Origin: Mesorhabditis belari
Taxonomy: Eukaryota > Nematoda > Chromadorea > Rhabditida > Rhabditidae
Assembly: GCA_958450365.1 (NCBI GenBank)
Contig: CAUEEP010000924.1
Location: 1,188,501-1,252,500, forward strand
Reading direction: 5' to 3'
Length of the DNA: 64,000 nt
The number at the start of each line of letters is the position of its first letter. The first letter of the stretch is position 1. Shown here piece after piece: positions 41,101-51,869 of this stretch. The notes beneath the pieces are model-generated. The model searched no databases. It had not been told where the DNA came from and was given only the letters and a program-made list of their open reading frames with translations. A program made the translations under genes and the position numbers.

Positions 41101-42342
41101 CATAAAGTAAAATTTCTATTTTAAATCTTTAAAAAGGAATTCTTTAGGGTTGGTATAGTTTTGTATTGTCGATGCTCTACGGATTCTTGCTCACATTCGG
41201 ATTTATCACCATGACGCCACAATTGTTCATCAATTACAAGCTGAAGTGAATTTGAAACTTTTAGAACTTGATCTTAAGTTTTCATTTTAGATCTGTTGCT
41301 CATTTACCATGGAGGATGCTCACTTACAAGTAAGACTCGTTTTATTTTTTAGCACTCGTAAAGCCAATATGTTGTGTTAAAGTACTCGGTGCGGCAGGAT
41401 TACTCGGACTCGAATAAGAAAATAACGCTTGTTGCCTGGCCAAAAGAAAGTTTTGTCAAATTTTTTTTAAGAAAACTTTATAAAGCTAAAACTACTGAAA
41501 TTTATAGGCTTCCTATCATAGAACCATTTTTGTAATGTATTAAAAGACTTTCACCTAACGTTCTCAACCCTCTGAACTCAAGCAAAATTTAAAAAAAACC
41601 GCATAACTTTTTTAGTTACAGCTAAAAAAACATTTCAAATATGTAAACAAATCAAAGTAAAAACATCTTTTTCAAAATTTCTTTGATAATTAGTGAAAGG
41701 TTGCTAAAAAGCTAACCATTCGGCCGGAAGCTTTGGCTGACTGGAAGGGCTGTTAATATTTTTAGAAAGCATTTCCTGTTATCGAATAGGTTTCTCTCTA
41801 TGTTAAAAAGTATCAAATTGTATTGGCAAAAAGAATTAGACAGTTTAACCCATTGCGCGCTAGATGAGGCGCTAAAGTACGAGTTCAGGTAATCCTGCCG
41901 CACCCTGTATTAATTAATAGGTTGTTGTTTTTGCCTTTTACTAACGAATAAATTTCAGGTTCATCAACACATTCATCGACGACCTCTTTGCGTTTGTAAT
42001 TCGGATGCCGACGCTGTATCGAATTGGTTGCTTCCGTGATGACATTGTTTTCCTCGTTTACTTGTATCAAAGGCAAGTTGCAGTTTGCATATAATTACTC
42101 TAGTGTCATGGTCAATTAATATTCATTTATAAAATCCCAAAAGTTTCCTTTTTAGATGGGCCTACCGTGTGGATCCAAAGCGAGCCAACGAGTATGGAAC
42201 TTCGGGAGAACACCCAACCGGCATCCCTGCAGCAGAAGGTGAAGAACAGAAGGCCGTTGAAGGATCTCAACAAGAGCAACCTGAGCAACCAGAGCAACCT
42301 GAGCAACCTGAGCAATCAGCCGAGGAAAAGAAGAAAAATTAG
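38117..42342 (+). CDS. clptm1: CLPTM1-family multipass membrane protein (18 exons)
   Basis: CLPTM1 proteins are ER/Golgi-linked multipass proteins; in mammals CLPTM1 restrains forward traffic of GABA-A receptors. Exons: 38117-38179, 38919-39003, 39065-39170, 39212-39305, 39345-39434, 39536-39712, 39818-39994, 40089-40178, 40250-40330, 40389-40475, 40518-40595, 40637-40738, 40844-40965, 41034-41106, 41148-41245, 41291-41329, 41959-42072, 42156-42342. Phases join to 620 residues (human 669). An N-terminal hydrophobic segment (MMIFYFITTLMKGF) is followed by a long lumenal-type region with NXT/S sites (NETV, NLTL, NASL) and the family's LYLHVFVVKSG and FNIFQSVIVFLYICDNDTNF stretches. C-terminal membrane segments fall in exons 10, 12, 14, 15 and 17. 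FINTFIDDLFAFVIRMPTLY is a family hallmark. The tail ends in EQPEQPEQ repeats and a lysine run. An acceptor at 38097-38098, 18 nt before the ATG, suggests trans-splicing. Intron 17 uses a GC donor. Confidence 0.95.
38193..38567. mobile_element. MITE family A, copy 2, in intron 1 of clptm1
   Basis: 375 bp with ends GGTACTTTGATGGCTGGAAG and AGTACCC, flanked by AAGTTTT on both sides (38186-38192 and 38568-38574), a likely 7-bp target duplication. The insertion point is only 6 bp downstream of the exon 1 donor GT. Its middle is inverted relative to copy 1 (37450-37819). Confidence 0.82.
41385..41907. mobile_element. Tc1/mariner-like MITE in intron 16 of clptm1
   Basis: 523 bp flanked by TA. The right end (complement CAGGGTGCGGCAGGATTACC) and left end (CTCGGTGCGGCAGGATTACT) are inverted repeats. 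The end resembles that of the Tc1-like remnants at 29919 and 30451 (CAGGGTGACC). No transposase frame. It accounts for most of the longest clptm1 intron after intron 1. Confidence 0.8.
42073..42155 (+). other. GC-AG intron of clptm1 (intron 17)
   Basis: The conserved reading frame (VYLYQ then RWAYRVD) joins only if the donor is AG|GCAAGT at 42072/42073 and the acceptor is TTTTTAG at 42155. Outside the C replacing T, the donor matches the consensus perfectly, as known GC donors do. The nearest GT (42078) would put the next exon out of frame. Confidence 0.88.
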
Positions 42343-44030
42343 GTGTTCACAACTTTCCCGTTTTCTAGTTTATCACTCCCTTATGTGATGTTTATTATTG
42401 TTTTACCTGTGTTTTCTCTTTCGATCTGCGCACTCCTTAAATTATCTGGGTCTCCGGCATTAGGGTAGTATTGTGCTTTGATTTTCTTAACATATAAACA
42501 GCTATAATTGGTCTTTCCATAAAATGGTGGAAAGGATTTCGGTTCTTTTGGATAATTGTTGTGCCAATTGTTTTTGTTCTCTTTTTCTCTTGCATTGTGA
42601 TTAAATTTTCGGTTGTTTTGTTATTCTTTTTAGTAAAGCTTTGTTTAGTTGAACACTTGGTAAAGACAAATTTTTGGTATCTTCAACTTAAAATAGCAAA
42701 GTTGATGAAAGCAATTTTAGAAGTCGACCAGTTGGCTTGCAAGAAAGTTCGGATCCATTAAGGTTGAAAAATTCGATTTGAACAGCGGTTCATTTTATCT
42801 TTTTTCGACTCTTTTCCTATTTGAGACGGAGGTTTTAATGGGCGATGACGATTCGAGTTGCTTGTGTGTCTAATGGTTGCCGCCCTTGCCTGGAATCTTT
42901 TCTTTTTCTAAAGGCTGATCGTCACTCTCTAAATTGGGGAGAGCCGTCTCTTTTGATTTGAGCTGAATGGGGGAAATGGGTGTGGCTCCCCTTCTCAGCG
43001 GTGTTTTCTTTTCTTCTTTTCTTTATTTGTATTTTTAGTTCAAATCACGTTCTCGCAAAAATTATCTCCGCTAATGAGCCAGAAAGGTTTTTGAAATTTT
43101 TGAAATCATGGTAATTTATTGGAACTTTGAACCGTTGAGCTTCGATCAGTGAGCACTTTTCATCTTTGATCTATTTGGCGTTAGTAAACAAAAAAAGCTA
43201 GACTTGTTTTCTAACCGATAAATAAGCCAAGCTTTTCGTCTTTGAAGATGAGATCAGGCATTTCATTTCAAAGGTATTTCATTTAAAACTAAAACTATTC
43301 ACCTATTAAAAATGCAAAATCCAAATGCCGAATCAAGGCTGATTTCCATATTTATTAGTTCTTTGAACAAAACTCTTTTCCCCCCAAAAAAAGCTCTAGT
43401 CTTAAAAGCAAGTTTTGATTTGAAAACTTTACATAAGCAACTTTTGATGTACCATTGTACATTAGCTTTTGATGTACATTAGCTTTTGATGTACCACATT
43501 AGCTTTGAGTTATCTCTTGAAGTTAGCTAATTGAATTTCCGTTGATTTGTGATTGCATAATGAAATTTATTAGCTGAAAGAAGCGGTTTTTTCGGGGAAA
43601 ACATGGAAGATTTATGATTGAATAATCCAATAATCTGATCATCGATTAGAAACGAGAAATGGTGGTGTGGATCGGGAAAAGAAGAGCAAGAAAAGAAAGG
43701 CTGAGAGCAAGAGCAAGAAAAGAGAGGCTGAGATCGGTGGTGGCTCACAGTGGGTGACTTTTTTTTTGAGCTAGTGCAGTGGCTATATCGAGAGATCGAG
43801 AAAAGCGGCTGCTTTGATTAAAATTTGCATTAAATTCCCGCTGTTAAATGCAAATTTGGCGGCCATTGTAAATTTTAAAGGTGAATAACTCGGCGGGAAA
43901 TGAAGCTTTTTACAAACGGGATCTCAGATTCGGAAACAGCGATTTTTTTTAACGTTTTTAACTCCCATTTCTAGCTCAATTCCCCGAATAAAAGCCTCGG
44001 ACAGACAGACGGACAGACAGACAGCTTTTA
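42343..44030. other. Intergenic region downstream of clptm1
   Basis: AT-rich, with short open frames lacking motifs. Three short GCTTTTGATGTACATTA repeats lie near 43446-43503 and a (GACA)n run near 43997-44022. No gene or transposon end is clear. Confidence 0.4.
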
Positions 44031-44035
44031 ATATA

Positions 44036-44604
44036 TACCGTATTTCCTCTAATAAACGCCCCCCTTCGACCAACTTTAGACGCCTTGTTCTCAGCCCCAT
44101 TTTGAGCTATTTTTATGTTTAATGTATCAAAAGATAGAAGACATTTAGGGTTACCTTTTGGTATATTAAACATAAAAATAGCTCAAAATGGGGCTGAGAA
44201 CAAGGCGTCTAAAGTCGGTCAAGGAGGTTTAGAAGAAGCCTTCGAGTTTAGACGCCTCGCTCTCAGCCCCATTTTGAAAGAATTTTATATTTAATATACG
44301 AAAAGATAGAAGACATTAAGGGTTATCGTTTGGTATATTAAACACAAAAATATCTTAAAATGGGGCTAAGAAAGAAGCGTCCAAAGTAGGTCGAGGGAGG
44401 CGCTTATTAGATTCGACCCTCGACCAACTTTAGACACCTCATTTTCAGTCCCATTTTGAGCTATTTTTATGCTTAGTATACCAAAAGATAGCCCTCAATG
44501 TCTTCTATCTTTTTGTGTATTAAACATAAAAATATCGCAAAATGGGACTGAGAACGAAGCGCGTTCAAAGTTGGTCGAGGGGCGGAGCTTATTAGAGGAA
44601 ATAC
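44036..44604. mobile_element. MITE of the CCGTATTTCCTCTAATAAAC family, copy 1
   Basis: Starts TACCGTATTTCCTCTAATAA and ends with the complement. Inside, several inverted pairs of CTCAGCCCCATTTTGAGCTA and its complement alternate, so the element is a chain of hairpins. A related copy is at 50042-50448. Confidence 0.82.
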
Positions 44605-46235
44605 GGTGTACAAATATATTAGAAGCTGTGCTTAAACAAGAGCACAAGCTTAGCTTGTGCTAAAAATGATGCTTCTTGAATCATTTTTAGACTTCCTACT
44701 CAATTCAAGCTGTCAAAGTTGTCAATGTTTTAGAGAATGCATAATTTGAGAGGAACCATTTTGTCGGCTGAATATCTGCTTTCAAGTCTTATAACTTTAG
44801 CTTTTCATTAAGCTTTTCATTAAAAAGTTTACAAAGAGATCATTTATCTCTGACAATATAACATTATTTGATTATTTCCTTTCAACTTTTTCGTTATCCG
44901 CTCCGCATTTTCTACTTGTCATGTAAAAGAGACAAGGCTTTTTGTTAGAGACAAAGTTTTTCAAGTTTTTCTAGTTTTTCCAATTTTTCTCTTTCTTTTC
45001 CTTGTCTGATCTAGTTTTCGCCTCAAGCTTCCCCTATTTTTCTTCTCTTTGTTTTCTTTTCATCCGCTAAAGTGTGACCGTCGCGTGTCTTCAAGGTCTT
45101 TTCACTCGATTTTGATGACTTTTTTTTGCATTCAGCACTTTCTCAGCTCTCTTTCGAAATTAAATATTGATATTAATTCATTTTTCTTTTATTAGAGTGT
45201 TTTTTCTTGAATTTTGAGCTTTGAACTTTGAACTTTGAAAACTTTTCAAAAAAATCATCGTAATCTTGTCTCTAGCTTTTACTGTAAAGCCTTTTACTTT
45301 TACTTTTACTGTAAAGATCTCGAATGTCTCTCAATCAAATCTCTACTACAAATCCTAAGGTAAAAAGCGTGATCCTTTGCGTTTTCTAAAATATGTAAAC
45401 TTTTGAAAATTACAATAATCTTGATTTATTTAAAAGTAGATTTAAATAAATCATGATTACGGTAGCTTTTGAATTACGGTAGCTACTAAATCTACTAATC
45501 TACTAATTTGCATAGAAACAGACGTAGAACAAGATTACGGTAGCTTTTGAAAGTTAACACATTTTAGAAAACGGTTTATTTGAGAGGAGCACAGCTAGGG
45601 AACGATGAAGATTTCGCTGAATAGAGACTGAATAGAATTGCCCAACTTTCTGCGAGTCTGGTATCAAAATCTAGCCCTTGATTTGGCTAGACGATGGTCT
45701 AAAAGCCTTTAAAAGCCTAAAAACTGTTGTTTAGTATAAGAGAAATGGTGGCAAAGTCTGTTATTGCGTTGTGATTATTGCGATGAGAGCCTCATCGCAA
45801 TAATCACACCTTTTCTTCTGTATTGGTGTAAATTCTGATCTTTCAATGCGCTTTAAAACAGTAAACAGTTAAGCTAAAAGGAAAATATCATATCTCTAAA
45901 AGAATAAAATAGAAAAGAGACTTGAGGGCTCGTCGATTTCTTTTTTTTGGATGTTTTTATGTTTTTGTGCTTTTTTGTGCTTTTAATACGAATATGCTTC
46001 AAAAAGGAAAAGAAAATGATCGAATTTGAGTGTGTTCTCGAAATTTTCCCATTCAAATCACCGCGCTTTTCCCCCAATTTCTCTAAAGAAAAGGGATTTC
46101 CATAAATTCCCAATTTCTCTCTTTCTCAAATCGAAAACGATTGAAATCGATTTTTGATTTGACTCTGATTCATTGATTTCTTTGATGTCTTTAATTTCTT
46201 TATTGCAGATTTTTTTTGCTATAGATGCTTTTAAA
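44605..46235. other. Intergenic region without a supported gene
   Basis: AT-rich sequence. ATTACGGTAGCTTTTGAA-type words at 45455-45555 recur from the rad21 intron (26185-26250). ATTGCGATGAGAGCCTCATCGCAATAA near 45778-45804 is a short perfect hairpin. No coding evidence. Confidence 0.4.
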
Positions 46236-46237
46236 CT

Positions 46238-46735
46238 TTAAACAACTAAACAACCAAACAACTAAACAACTAAACAACTAAACAGCACAACTAAACAACT
46301 AAACAACTAAACAACTAAACAACTAAACAACTAGACAACTAGACAGCACTTAGCAGCAATAAACAACTAAACAACAAAACAACTAAACAACTAAACAACT
46401 AAACAACTAAACAACTAAACAACTAAACAACAAAACAACAAAACAACTAAACAACTAAACAACTAAACAACTAAACAACTAAACAACAAAACAACAAAAC
46501 AACTAAACAACTAAACAACTAAACAACAAAACAACTAAACAACAAAACAACAAAACAACTAAACAGCACTAAACAACTAAACAACTAAACAACTAAACAA
46601 CTAAACAACTAAACAACTAAACAACAAAACAACTAAACAACTAAACAACTAAACAACTAAACAACTAAACAACTAAGCAACTAAGCAACTAGACAGCACT
46701 AAACAGCACAACTAAACAACAACTAAACAACAAGT
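46238..46735. repeat. Minisatellite, 9-bp unit (AACAACTAA)
   Basis: About 50 units of AACAACTAA with AACAACAAA variants and a few GCAGC interruptions (GACAGCACT). The AAACAACAA variant recurs in clusters, indicating block duplications. Confidence 0.92.
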
Positions 46736-46980
46736 CTTTATTTGTGTACTTTGTGCTCATTGGAAAAACATTTTATCTGAAGCAACTGATTCTTAACGAC
46801 CCTTTGAAGTGAGGCTCGCAAAATCTTAGTGTACCAGAAGGGGTGTGTTTACACCGTTAGGCTCAAAGTATATGCAAAGAAGAGTTCGTGTAAAGATTGA
46901 ACTGAAATTTCTTTGAAAGCTTTAAGCTTTAAGCTTCAAAGATAAAGTTTAAAGGGCGGCTTTTAACGGGCTGGTTATCG

Positions 46981-47063
46981 GTAGCGGTGGCCTAGTGGAT
47001 AGTGCGACGGTCTGTCAGTTCGACCGGATCAGGGTTGGCCCCGGGTTCGATTCCGGTCTTGGT
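46981..47063 (+). repeat. tRNA-like unit
   Basis: A-box GTGGCCTAGTGGATAGTG and perfect B-box GGGTTCGATTCC (about 47043-47054), spaced as in a Pol III gene, with TTTTT just after. GGTCTGTCAGTTCGACC could be an anticodon arm (CAG). The acceptor ends do not pair, so a pseudogene or SINE head is likelier than a tRNA-Leu. Confidence 0.5.
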
Positions 47064-47854
47064 TTTTCTTTTTTCTCTCGAAGATAATGGCGTTAAGATT
47101 AAAGTTGATTTAGTTTAGAATTTGAATAAAAACCTTGAACAATGATAATGCCGATGAACGCGCGCTTTGTTGGCTTATCATGGCTTCAATGAAAGGAGAG
47201 ATTTGGCGCTTAACTTGGATTTTAAATCAGTGCATTTCCCGATTTTGAGGCTATTTGGGTTAATCTTTTTTCAGTTAAGTTTTCAAATTCCTTATGAAGT
47301 GAGTTTTGGCTTTAAATGATTCATTCAAAAGTCTTAAAGTCCCCCACTTTCTTATTTCTTTTCTGACCACTCATCAGTTGATCATTTCTGTAAATAGAAC
47401 TTTACGCCCCCCAATTTTTCCTTGGAAAAGCTTTTGCTTATAGTTAAAAATTGAAAAGGAAGACTTTTCAACTCGACAATCGACTTTTCACTTTAAAATC
47501 AACACTTAGAAACTTAAGACCAATATTTGACGGTTAAAAATTTGCTTTATTGAGTTCAATGGATAATACTTGAATAATTGGATACTTGAAAATACTGGAA
47601 ATCCTTGAAATCCTTGAGATCCTTGAGATCCTTGAAAATCCATAGATTTCCTTGTAATTATCTTTTGAAGATTGCATGTTCTCGATCTACCCACTTGAGA
47701 CTTCAAGTGGGCTGATTTTCGAAGATTTCTTTCAAATGTGGAAGCACTGAATTGGAGAACAAGATGTTGTAGTTAAAAGAATGAAAAGTTGCTTTAGTTG
47801 GAACTAGAAGAGGTCAAAAATTCGTCCGTTCGTCCAAAAATCCGAAAATTCGTC

Positions 47855-47942
47855 CGGCGACTCGAACCCGCGATCTTTCGCTTACTTGGCAAATGTGCTA
47901 ACTATTCCTGAGCCTATTACACCACAACGCATCTGATCTCCC
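47855..47942 (-). repeat. tRNA-like unit
   Basis: On the minus strand: A-box-like TTGTGGTGTAATAGGCTCAG, a possible anticodon arm ATTTGCCAAGT (GCC) and B-box CGGGTTCGAGTCG. The acceptor is not convincing. It shares the GTTGTGGTGTA start with the divergent tRNA-like cassettes. Confidence 0.45.
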
Positions 47943-48611
47943 GTCCTCTAAGTTAGCTCGGAGTTAGCTCTTTCTAAAACTTGTGCTACTTGCCATTTGC
48001 TACTTGCCATTTGCTGCTTGCTACTTGCTGCTTGCTGCTTGCTACTTGCTACTAACAATGCTCATTGTCACTAAGCTTACAGGAAAGTCTGTAAGCTATC
48101 AGATTGTCTGTAAGCTTAGTAATAATGCTAGCAAAATTTCAAGTCTATCCAGATTAAGATCAGGAATGACTGGGCCTGGCAAGGTTTAGCCAACCAGAGT
48201 CCAGACTTCTAGTGAATCCAGGCTTTTGATGTAAAGCCACCCAAGCCAGCCAAAACCAAAGCAGCCAAAAAATTCCTTTTGAACACAGATTGCTCAATCA
48301 ACTTTGAACCTTGATCAATCAACTTTGAGCATTGATTCAATCAACTTTCCGTGAATTGACCGTATCAAATTGCAGTTGCTTTCATTTTTAATTTCAACTA
48401 GCACTTTTCATTTGCAAGCTGATCCAGTCATCTTTCCCCCTTCTTCAGCTCTTTTTTTCACTTGCTATTCAAACAGAAATCACCTTTCTTTCACTTCTCC
48501 TTGCACAAATCATCGCCAAACTTTTTTGCAAATTCCTTTTTCTGAAGAAAGTTCTCAATTCTCACTCAAATCTGTAGTTGAAAGGCGTTTTTTTTTCAGT
48601 TTTTTTGTTGT

Positions 48612-48735
48612 TACTTTATAGTTCCTATTGAGTTCCTTTATAGTTCCTATTTGGTTACTCTATGGTTCGTATTTAGTTACTCTATGGTTCCTATTTAGTT
48701 CCTATTTGGTTACTGTATAGTTCCTATTTAGTTCC
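48612..48735. repeat. Degenerate tandem repeat, TAGTTCCTATTTAGTTCC-like
   Basis: Six or seven imperfect modules of TATAGTTCCTATT and TTACTCTATGGTTCC next to the left end of the repeat-flanked unit at 48741. Confidence 0.7.
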
Positions 48736-48837
48736 TATATACCGTATTCTCTCTAATAGTAGTGCGCACTACTATTTTTTGAACCCCCTCCTGGACCGCA
48801 ATACTATTAGAGAGTGCAATACTATTAAAGAGTCTTA

Positions 48838-49866
48838 TCATTTACCAAAGTAAGACAGATATAAGATTTGTTCCAAAAATTCTTGCAACCCTTTCAAGTA
48901 CTCCTTTGGCTCCTTTTGACATACAGTTGTGGGCCGGCGAGTTGACAATTTGGATAGATTTGGGTCGACAAACTGGAGCTTGTGATTCAACTGGAGCTTG
49001 TGATTCAACTGGAGCTTGTGATTCATCTGGAGCTTGTGATTCATCTGGAGCTTGTGATTCATCTGGAGCTTGTGATTCAACTGGAGCTTGTGATTCAACT
49101 GGAGCTTGTGATTCAACTGGAGCTTGTGATTCATCTGGAGCTTGTGATTCACTGGAGCTTGTGATTCAGGAGCTTGTGATTCAACTGGAGCTTGTGATTC
49201 ATCTGGAGCTTGTGATTCAACTGGAGCTTGTGATTCAACTGGAGCTTGTGATTCATCTGGAGCTTGTGATTCAACTGGAGCTTGTGATTCAACTGGAGCT
49301 TGTGATTCATCTGGAGCTTGTGATTCAACTGGAGCTTGTGATTCAACTGGAGCTTGTGATTCATCTGGAGCTTGTGATTCAACTGGAGCTTGTGATTCAA
49401 CTGGAGCTTGTGATTCAACTGGAGCTTGTGATTCATCTGGAGCTTGTGATTCAACTGGAGCTTGTGATTCAACTGGAGCTTGTGATTCATCTGGAGCTTG
49501 TGATTCATCCAGAGCTTGTGATTCAACTGGAGCTTGTGATTCAACTGGAGCTTGTGATTCATCTGGAGCTTGTGATTCAACTGGAGCTTGTGATTCAACT
49601 GGAGCTTGTGATTCAACTGGAGCTTGTGATTCAACTGGAGCTTGTGATTCAACTGGAGCTTGTGATTCAACTGGAGCTTGTGATTCAACTGGAGCTTGTG
49701 ATTCAACTGGAGCTTGTGATTCATCTGGAGCACTTTGCACAACAATTTTAGATTTTTTGCTAACTTTTTCATGTGAAGACAAGTTAATAAATGAATAAAA
49801 AAAAGCCTCACTTTTGCTTGCTTGAATAGCTTTAGAAGCTTGCTTGAATGCTTGAATAGCTTTCAC
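48838..49866 (-). other. Long open frame across the 18-bp array (ESQAPV repeats); doubtful protein
   Basis: 342 codons with no stop. Residues 1-51 have mixed composition (KSEAFFYSF, HEKVSKKSK). ESQAPV/ESQAPD hexapeptides follow, then, after a 17-bp unit and a shortened unit near 49150-49170 shift the phase, NHKLQL/NHKLQM hexapeptides, and finally a non-repetitive tail (DPNLSKLSTRRPTTVCQKEP and EYLKGLQEFLEQILYLSYFG). The tail stays open for about 50 codons outside the repeat, which is mildly unusual. A long plus-strand frame is also open, as expected from the 18-bp length. Function unknown; possibly a remnant of a gene carried by the surrounding element. Confidence 0.3.
48962..49732. repeat. 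Minisatellite, 18-bp unit (GGAGCTTGTGATTCAACT)
   Basis: About 43 units of GGAGCTTGTGATTCAACT, with a CAACT/CATCT alternation. In the middle, the pattern CATCT-CAACT-CAACT recurs regularly, giving a 54-bp higher-order unit. One 17-bp unit and one 12-bp unit lie near 49150-49170. Confidence 0.95.
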
Positions 49867-50041
49867 ATAAACATAAAGTCAAAAGGGTTTAGATGAAAAA
49901 GAAGCAAACAGAAATTCAAATTTTCCGGGGGTGCACTACTATTTTGTCAACCCCCTCCTGGACCGCAATACTATTAGAGAGTGCACTACTATTGCACCTC
50001 TATTAGAGAGAAAGAGTGCACCTCTATTAGAGAGAATATGG

Positions 50042-50448
50042 TACCGTATTTCCCCTAATAAACGCCCCCCCCCCTTGACCAACTTTGGACGCTTCGTTCT
50101 CAGCCCCATTTTGAGGTATTTTTATGTTTAATATATTAAAAGATAGCCCTTAATGTCTTCTATCTTTTGATATATTAAACATAAAAATAGCTCAAAATGG
50201 GGCTGAGAACGAAGTGTCTAAAGTTGGTCAAGGGGCGGAGCTTTAGACGTTTAGAAGAAGCCTTCGAGTTTAGACGCCTCGCTCTCAGCCCCATTTTGAA
50301 AGAATTTTATATTTAATATACGAAAAGATAGAAGACATTAAGGGTTATCGTTTGGTATATTAAACACAAAAATATCTCCAAATGGAGCTGAGAACGAAGC
50401 GTCCAAAGTTGGTCAAGGGGGGGGGGCGTTTATTAGAGGAAATACGGT
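50042..50448. mobile_element. MITE of the CCGTATTTCCTCTAATAAAC family, copy 2
   Basis: Starts TACCGTATTTCCCCTAATAA and ends GAGGAAATACGGTA. It is built of the same alternating CTCAGCCCCATTTTGA hairpins as 44036-44604, and long C and G runs occur just inside the ends. It directly abuts the composite unit at 48741-50041. Confidence 0.82.
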
Positions 50449-50449
50449 A

Positions 50450-51330
50450 GTTCCTTTATAGTTATACAATCGTCATTATGACGAGGCAAAATAATGAGTG
50501 CAATTAGAGCTTTTGAATGGGGGAAAATCGGAGAAAAGGATTTGTTTCCGGTTGTTTCAACAAATCGAAACGAATGAAATGAATTGCTTGGAGGATTGCT
50601 GGGAGTTCTTGGAGGGTTGCTGGGAAAAGAGCTGCAGGGAAATTCTAGACTAGAGTATGGATTGGGATATCTACCGGATCCTAGTACGAACTCACCGATT
50701 AGTAAGCTACTCCTTTACTAAACAATACTTTCACTTAACTGTCATTCATTTTCTTTAAAAGCATTTCAAGAATTGTTATCTTACCATTTTCATTGTCATT
50801 GTAGGGAATTAAATAAGATTTCTCAAACAACGGTTCTCTTTTTACTTATCCAACAAACATAAAGAATAGTCTAAAACTCAAAAATCAGTCTTATAGAATT
50901 AAATCTCAAACTTTTTATTCAATCTTTGAAATCTCTTTCCCTTTTATGGATCATAAACCACGACTCTCGTGATCACATCAACTGATTTTCTTGAGTTTTT
51001 CAGTAAAAGAGCGGAGAGCAGAGGATTTCTCAAAGAAAAAAGCGCAGAGAAAGGAAAGCGACAAATTCCGAGTGGCTAATTGACCGTGTTCACTTTGTTT
51101 GGCGTCGTTTTTTGAGTTTTGAGAGGATTGCTTTACGTAGATTAAATATTAAGTTATCTTAACGTTATAATAATAAGGTAAAGTTGTATTTCATCAATTT
51201 GCATACATTTTTTGATCAAGTTCTTTACCTAGTTCCCTTTGCCTACTTCCCTTTGCCTAGTTCCCTTTGCCTCAAGCCTAGTTCTTTGAGGCTAGTTCTT
51301 TGATCAAGCCCTTCACTGGGATGCGGATTT
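50450..51330. other. Intergenic sequence without a recognised feature
   Basis: AT-rich. CTAGTTCCCTTTGC is repeated three times near 51230-51270. No gene. Confidence 0.4.
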
Positions 51331-51337
51331 CAATGTA

Positions 51338-51864
51338 CAGTCAAACCTCGTTAGTGAACTATGAAAGGGATCCGAAAAAACTGTTCACTATCGAGGTGCT
51401 CACTAACGAGGTGTTCACTAACAAGGCTCGTTCACTATCGAGGTGTTCACTAACAAGGCTCGTTCACTATCGAGGTGTTCATTAACAAGGTTCGTTCACT
51501 ATCGAGGTGTTCACTATCGAGGTGTTCACTAACAAGGCTCGTCACTATCGAGGTGTTCACTAACAAGGCTCGTTCACTATCGAGGTGTTCACTATCGAGG
51601 TGTTCACTAACAAGGCTCGTCACTATCGAGGTGTTCACTAACAAGGTTCGTTCACTATCGAGGTGTTCACTAACAAGGTTCGTTCACTATCGAGGTGTTC
51701 ACTATCGAGGTGTTCACTAACAAGGCTCGTCACTATCGAGGTGTTCACTAACAAGGCTCGTTCTCTATGGAGGTGTTCACTATCGAGGTGTTCACTAACA
51801 AGGCTCGTCACTATCGAGGTGTTCACTAATGAGGTTCGTTCACTATCGAGGTTCGACTTTACTG
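51338..51864. mobile_element. Tigger-like MITE converted into a minisatellite
   Basis: The left end CAGTCAAACCTCGTTAGTGA and right end (TCACTATCGAGGTTCGACTT then TACTG) are flanked by TA (51336-51337, 51865-51866). Almost all of the interior is a tandem array of TTCACTATCGAGGTG and TTCACTAACAAGGCTCG modules, which are variants of the terminal sequence itself. The modules also recur in 60-130 bp blocks. No transposase. Confidence 0.85.
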
Positions 51865-51869
51865 TAAAA

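Larger units (their letters stand above)
48741..50041. mobile_element. Composite transposon-like unit with an 18-bp minisatellite inside
   Basis: The outer ends are inverted: ACCGTATTCTCTCTAATAGT on the left, TATTAGAGAGAATATGGTA on the right. Inside each end lies a direct repeat of about 60 bp containing CCCCCTCCTGGACCGCAATA (about 48782 and 49951). The core is the array at 48962-49732 plus flanking sequence. The repeat family also appears at 30930 and 55063-55760. No transposase recognised. Confidence 0.65.

Noticed and set aside
41885..42076. Minus-strand frame of 63 codons over clptm1 exon 17
   Set aside because: Shadow of the plus-strand exon, whose translation matches the CLPTM1 family.
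46981..47063. Functional tRNA-Leu(CAG)
   Set aside because: A- and B-boxes are good, but the acceptor stem cannot be formed and there is no proper variable arm. Kept as tRNA-like only.
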